Source of the DNA: Salibacterium halotolerans | GTDB lineage: Bacteria; Bacillota; Bacilli; Bacillales; Marinococcaceae | DNA length: 64,000 nucleotides | NCBI RefSeq assembly: GCF_900115625.1 | Contig: NZ_FOXD01000003.1 | Coordinates: 124,001 to 188,000, forward strand | Direction: 5' to 3' | Program-made: the position numbers and the translations under genes | The notes under the pieces: generated by a model | Told to the model about the DNA's origin: nothing | Seen by the model: the letters and a program-made list of their open reading frames with translations, nothing else | Database searches by the model: none | Shown here: positions 63,049 through 64,000 of the stretch, one piece after another | Position numbering within the stretch: position 1 is the stretch's first letter | Layout of the letters: each line of letters opens with the position of its first letter

Positions 63049-64000
63049 TTGCCTGAAGAATATGACCTGGTCATAATAGGAGCTGGTACCGGCGGCTATA
63101 CGGCGGCGGTAAAGGCAGCTCAGGAAGGCCTGAAAACGGCCGTTGTCGAAAAAGATCGGGAAGGAGGAACGTGTCTGCATCAGGGCTGTATCCCGAGCAA
63201 ATCACTGTTGAAAAGTGCAGAAATGTATACAGAGATGCAGGAAAGCGCCCAATACGGCATTTCCGCCTCCGATGTCACGCTTGAATTCGATAAGGTCCAA
63301 GACCGCAAAGACAGTGTCGTGGAACAGCTTCACCGCGGTGTACGTAATCTGATGAACAGGGAAAATATCGATGTCTATAAGGGAACCGGGAGGATACTCG
63401 GCCCCTCCATTTTTTCACCAAGAGCAGGAACAGTATCGGTGGAAATGAATAACAGGCAGGAAAATGCCATGCTGCTCCCGAAACATGTTATGATTGCCAC
63501 AGGTTCAAGACCCAGGCAGCTTGCGGGAATAGAAGCAGATGGAAAAAGCATTCTGACTTCCGATCATGCCCTTCATCTTCGTGAACTTCCGGCTTCACTG
63601 ATGATTGTCGGAGGTGGAGTGATCGGCGTCGAGTTTGCTTCCATGATGTCTGACTTCGGTGTAGATGTGACTATGGTTGAATATACATCCCGGCTTCTGC
63701 CCCAGGAAGACAAAGACATTTCAAAAGAAGTGGAAAAGACTCTTAAAGACAGAGGGGTTCACGTTTATACAAACAGTTCGGTACAGGAGAAAAAGCAATC
63801 AGACTCAGGCCGGGTAACGCTGCGTATAGAACAGGATGGAGAAGGGCTTGATCTGACTGCCGAAAAAGTTTTGCTGTGCATCGGCCGCCGGGCAAACATA
63901 GAAGATATCGGGATTGAAAATACGGATATTGACACGGAAAACGGCCTTGTCGTAACAGATGAAAAATGCCGTACGAAAGAAACACACATATATGCCATCG
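63049..64000 (+). CDS. lpdV: Dihydrolipoyl dehydrogenase, branched-chain type, 5' part
   Basis: The first 317 codons of an FAD-dependent E3 enzyme that runs off the window. It has the FAD dinucleotide motif DLVIIGAGTGGYTAAV, the redox disulfide CLHQGC in GGTCLHQGCIPSK, and the NAD-binding motif MIVGGGVIGVEFAS near residue 185. The CLHxGC form is that of the E3 of branched-chain 2-oxo acid dehydrogenase (Bfm/Bkd) in Bacillus. TTG 63049 follows AAGGAGGG. The ptb, bcd and buk genes that precede lpdV in B. subtilis are not here. Confidence 0.9.
   Translation, partial: MPEEYDLVIIGAGTGGYTAAVKAAQEGLKTAVVEKDREGGTCLHQGCIPSKSLLKSAEMYTEMQESAQYGISASDVTLEFDKVQDRKDSVVEQLHRGVRNLMNRENIDVYKGTGRILGPSIFSPRAGTVSVEMNNRQENAMLLPKHVMIATGSRPRQLAGIEADGKSILTSDHALHLRELPASLMIVGGGVIGVEFASMMSDFGVDVTMVEYTSRLLPQEDKDISKEVEKTLKDRGVHVYTNSSVQEKKQSDSGRVTLRIEQDGEGLDLTAEKVLLCIGRRANIEDIGIENTDIDTENGLVVTDEKCRTKETHIYAI

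Overview
The window is ordinary-composition chromosomal DNA from a spore-forming, low-to-mid GC Bacillaceae. The evidence is a near-complete run of genes in the order known from the Bacillus subtilis zur to spo0A/bkd segment, including the spoIIIA operon, spoIVB, spo0A, the comG operon and many yqf/yqg/yqh-type small genes. An OLE RNA with its membrane partner gene oapA, between ispA and dxs, points (by inference) to an alkaliphilic, halophilic or otherwise extremophilic member of the group. I see no prophage, transposase or CRISPR array.

Layout. 1-7.5 kb: end of a zinc ABC permease gene, zur, ispG, small envelope genes and a Na/Pi cotransporter. 7.6-8.1 kb: five tRNA genes (Asn, Met, His, Ile2-CAT, Ser). 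8.4-20 kb: sodA, a YqgE-like MFS protein, an elongasome penicillin-binding protein, rpmG, yqgN, the rhomboid protease gluP, yqgQ and glcK. 20-23.3 kb: aspA, an unknown membrane-anchored protein, and a DUF1385-like ORF that runs in frame into a YqgV-type thiamine-binding protein. 23.4-28.3 kb: tRNA-Gln (minus) and the comG competence pseudopilus operon with an extra 53-codon ORF between comGB and comGC. 28.4-40.4 kb: metallo-hydrolase, SNF2 helicase, rhodanese, lipM, dat, mntR, patatin, yqhP/yqhR, an Xaa-Pro peptidase and efp. 40.5-45.7 kb: the complete spoIIIAA-AH operon. 45.8-58.2 kb: yqhY-nusB-folD-xseA-xseB-ispA-OLE RNA-oapA-dxs-yqxC-argR-recN-spoIVB. 58.2-64 kb: a repeat element with terminal inverted repeats, spo0A with 0A boxes, a small minus-strand ORF, a SteA/glycosyltransferase/MraY-like cluster, yqzF and the start of a branched-chain-type lipoamide dehydrogenase.

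How the genes work together. Isoprenoid synthesis is spread over ispG, dxs and ispA, the last two flanking the OLE RNA locus. Envelope growth and sporulation are represented by the PBP2-type transpeptidase, an MltG-like domain protein, the SpoIIIA channel, SpoIVB and Spo0A. Metal homeostasis is represented by Zur, the zinc permease and MntR, and DNA uptake by ComGA-GG. Compared with B. subtilis (from memory), the accBC, gcvT-PA-PB, aroQ and ptb-bcd-buk genes are missing from their usual positions, while dat, aspA, a PAP2-like protein and the SteA cluster are present.

Most interesting: the OLE RNA/oapA locus; the SteA-GT2-MraY-like cluster; the extra ORF in comG; the DUF1385/YqgV read-through; and a dispersed repeat family present as a 54-bp tandem near 29.8 kb and inside a 348-bp inverted-repeat-bounded element upstream of spo0A.
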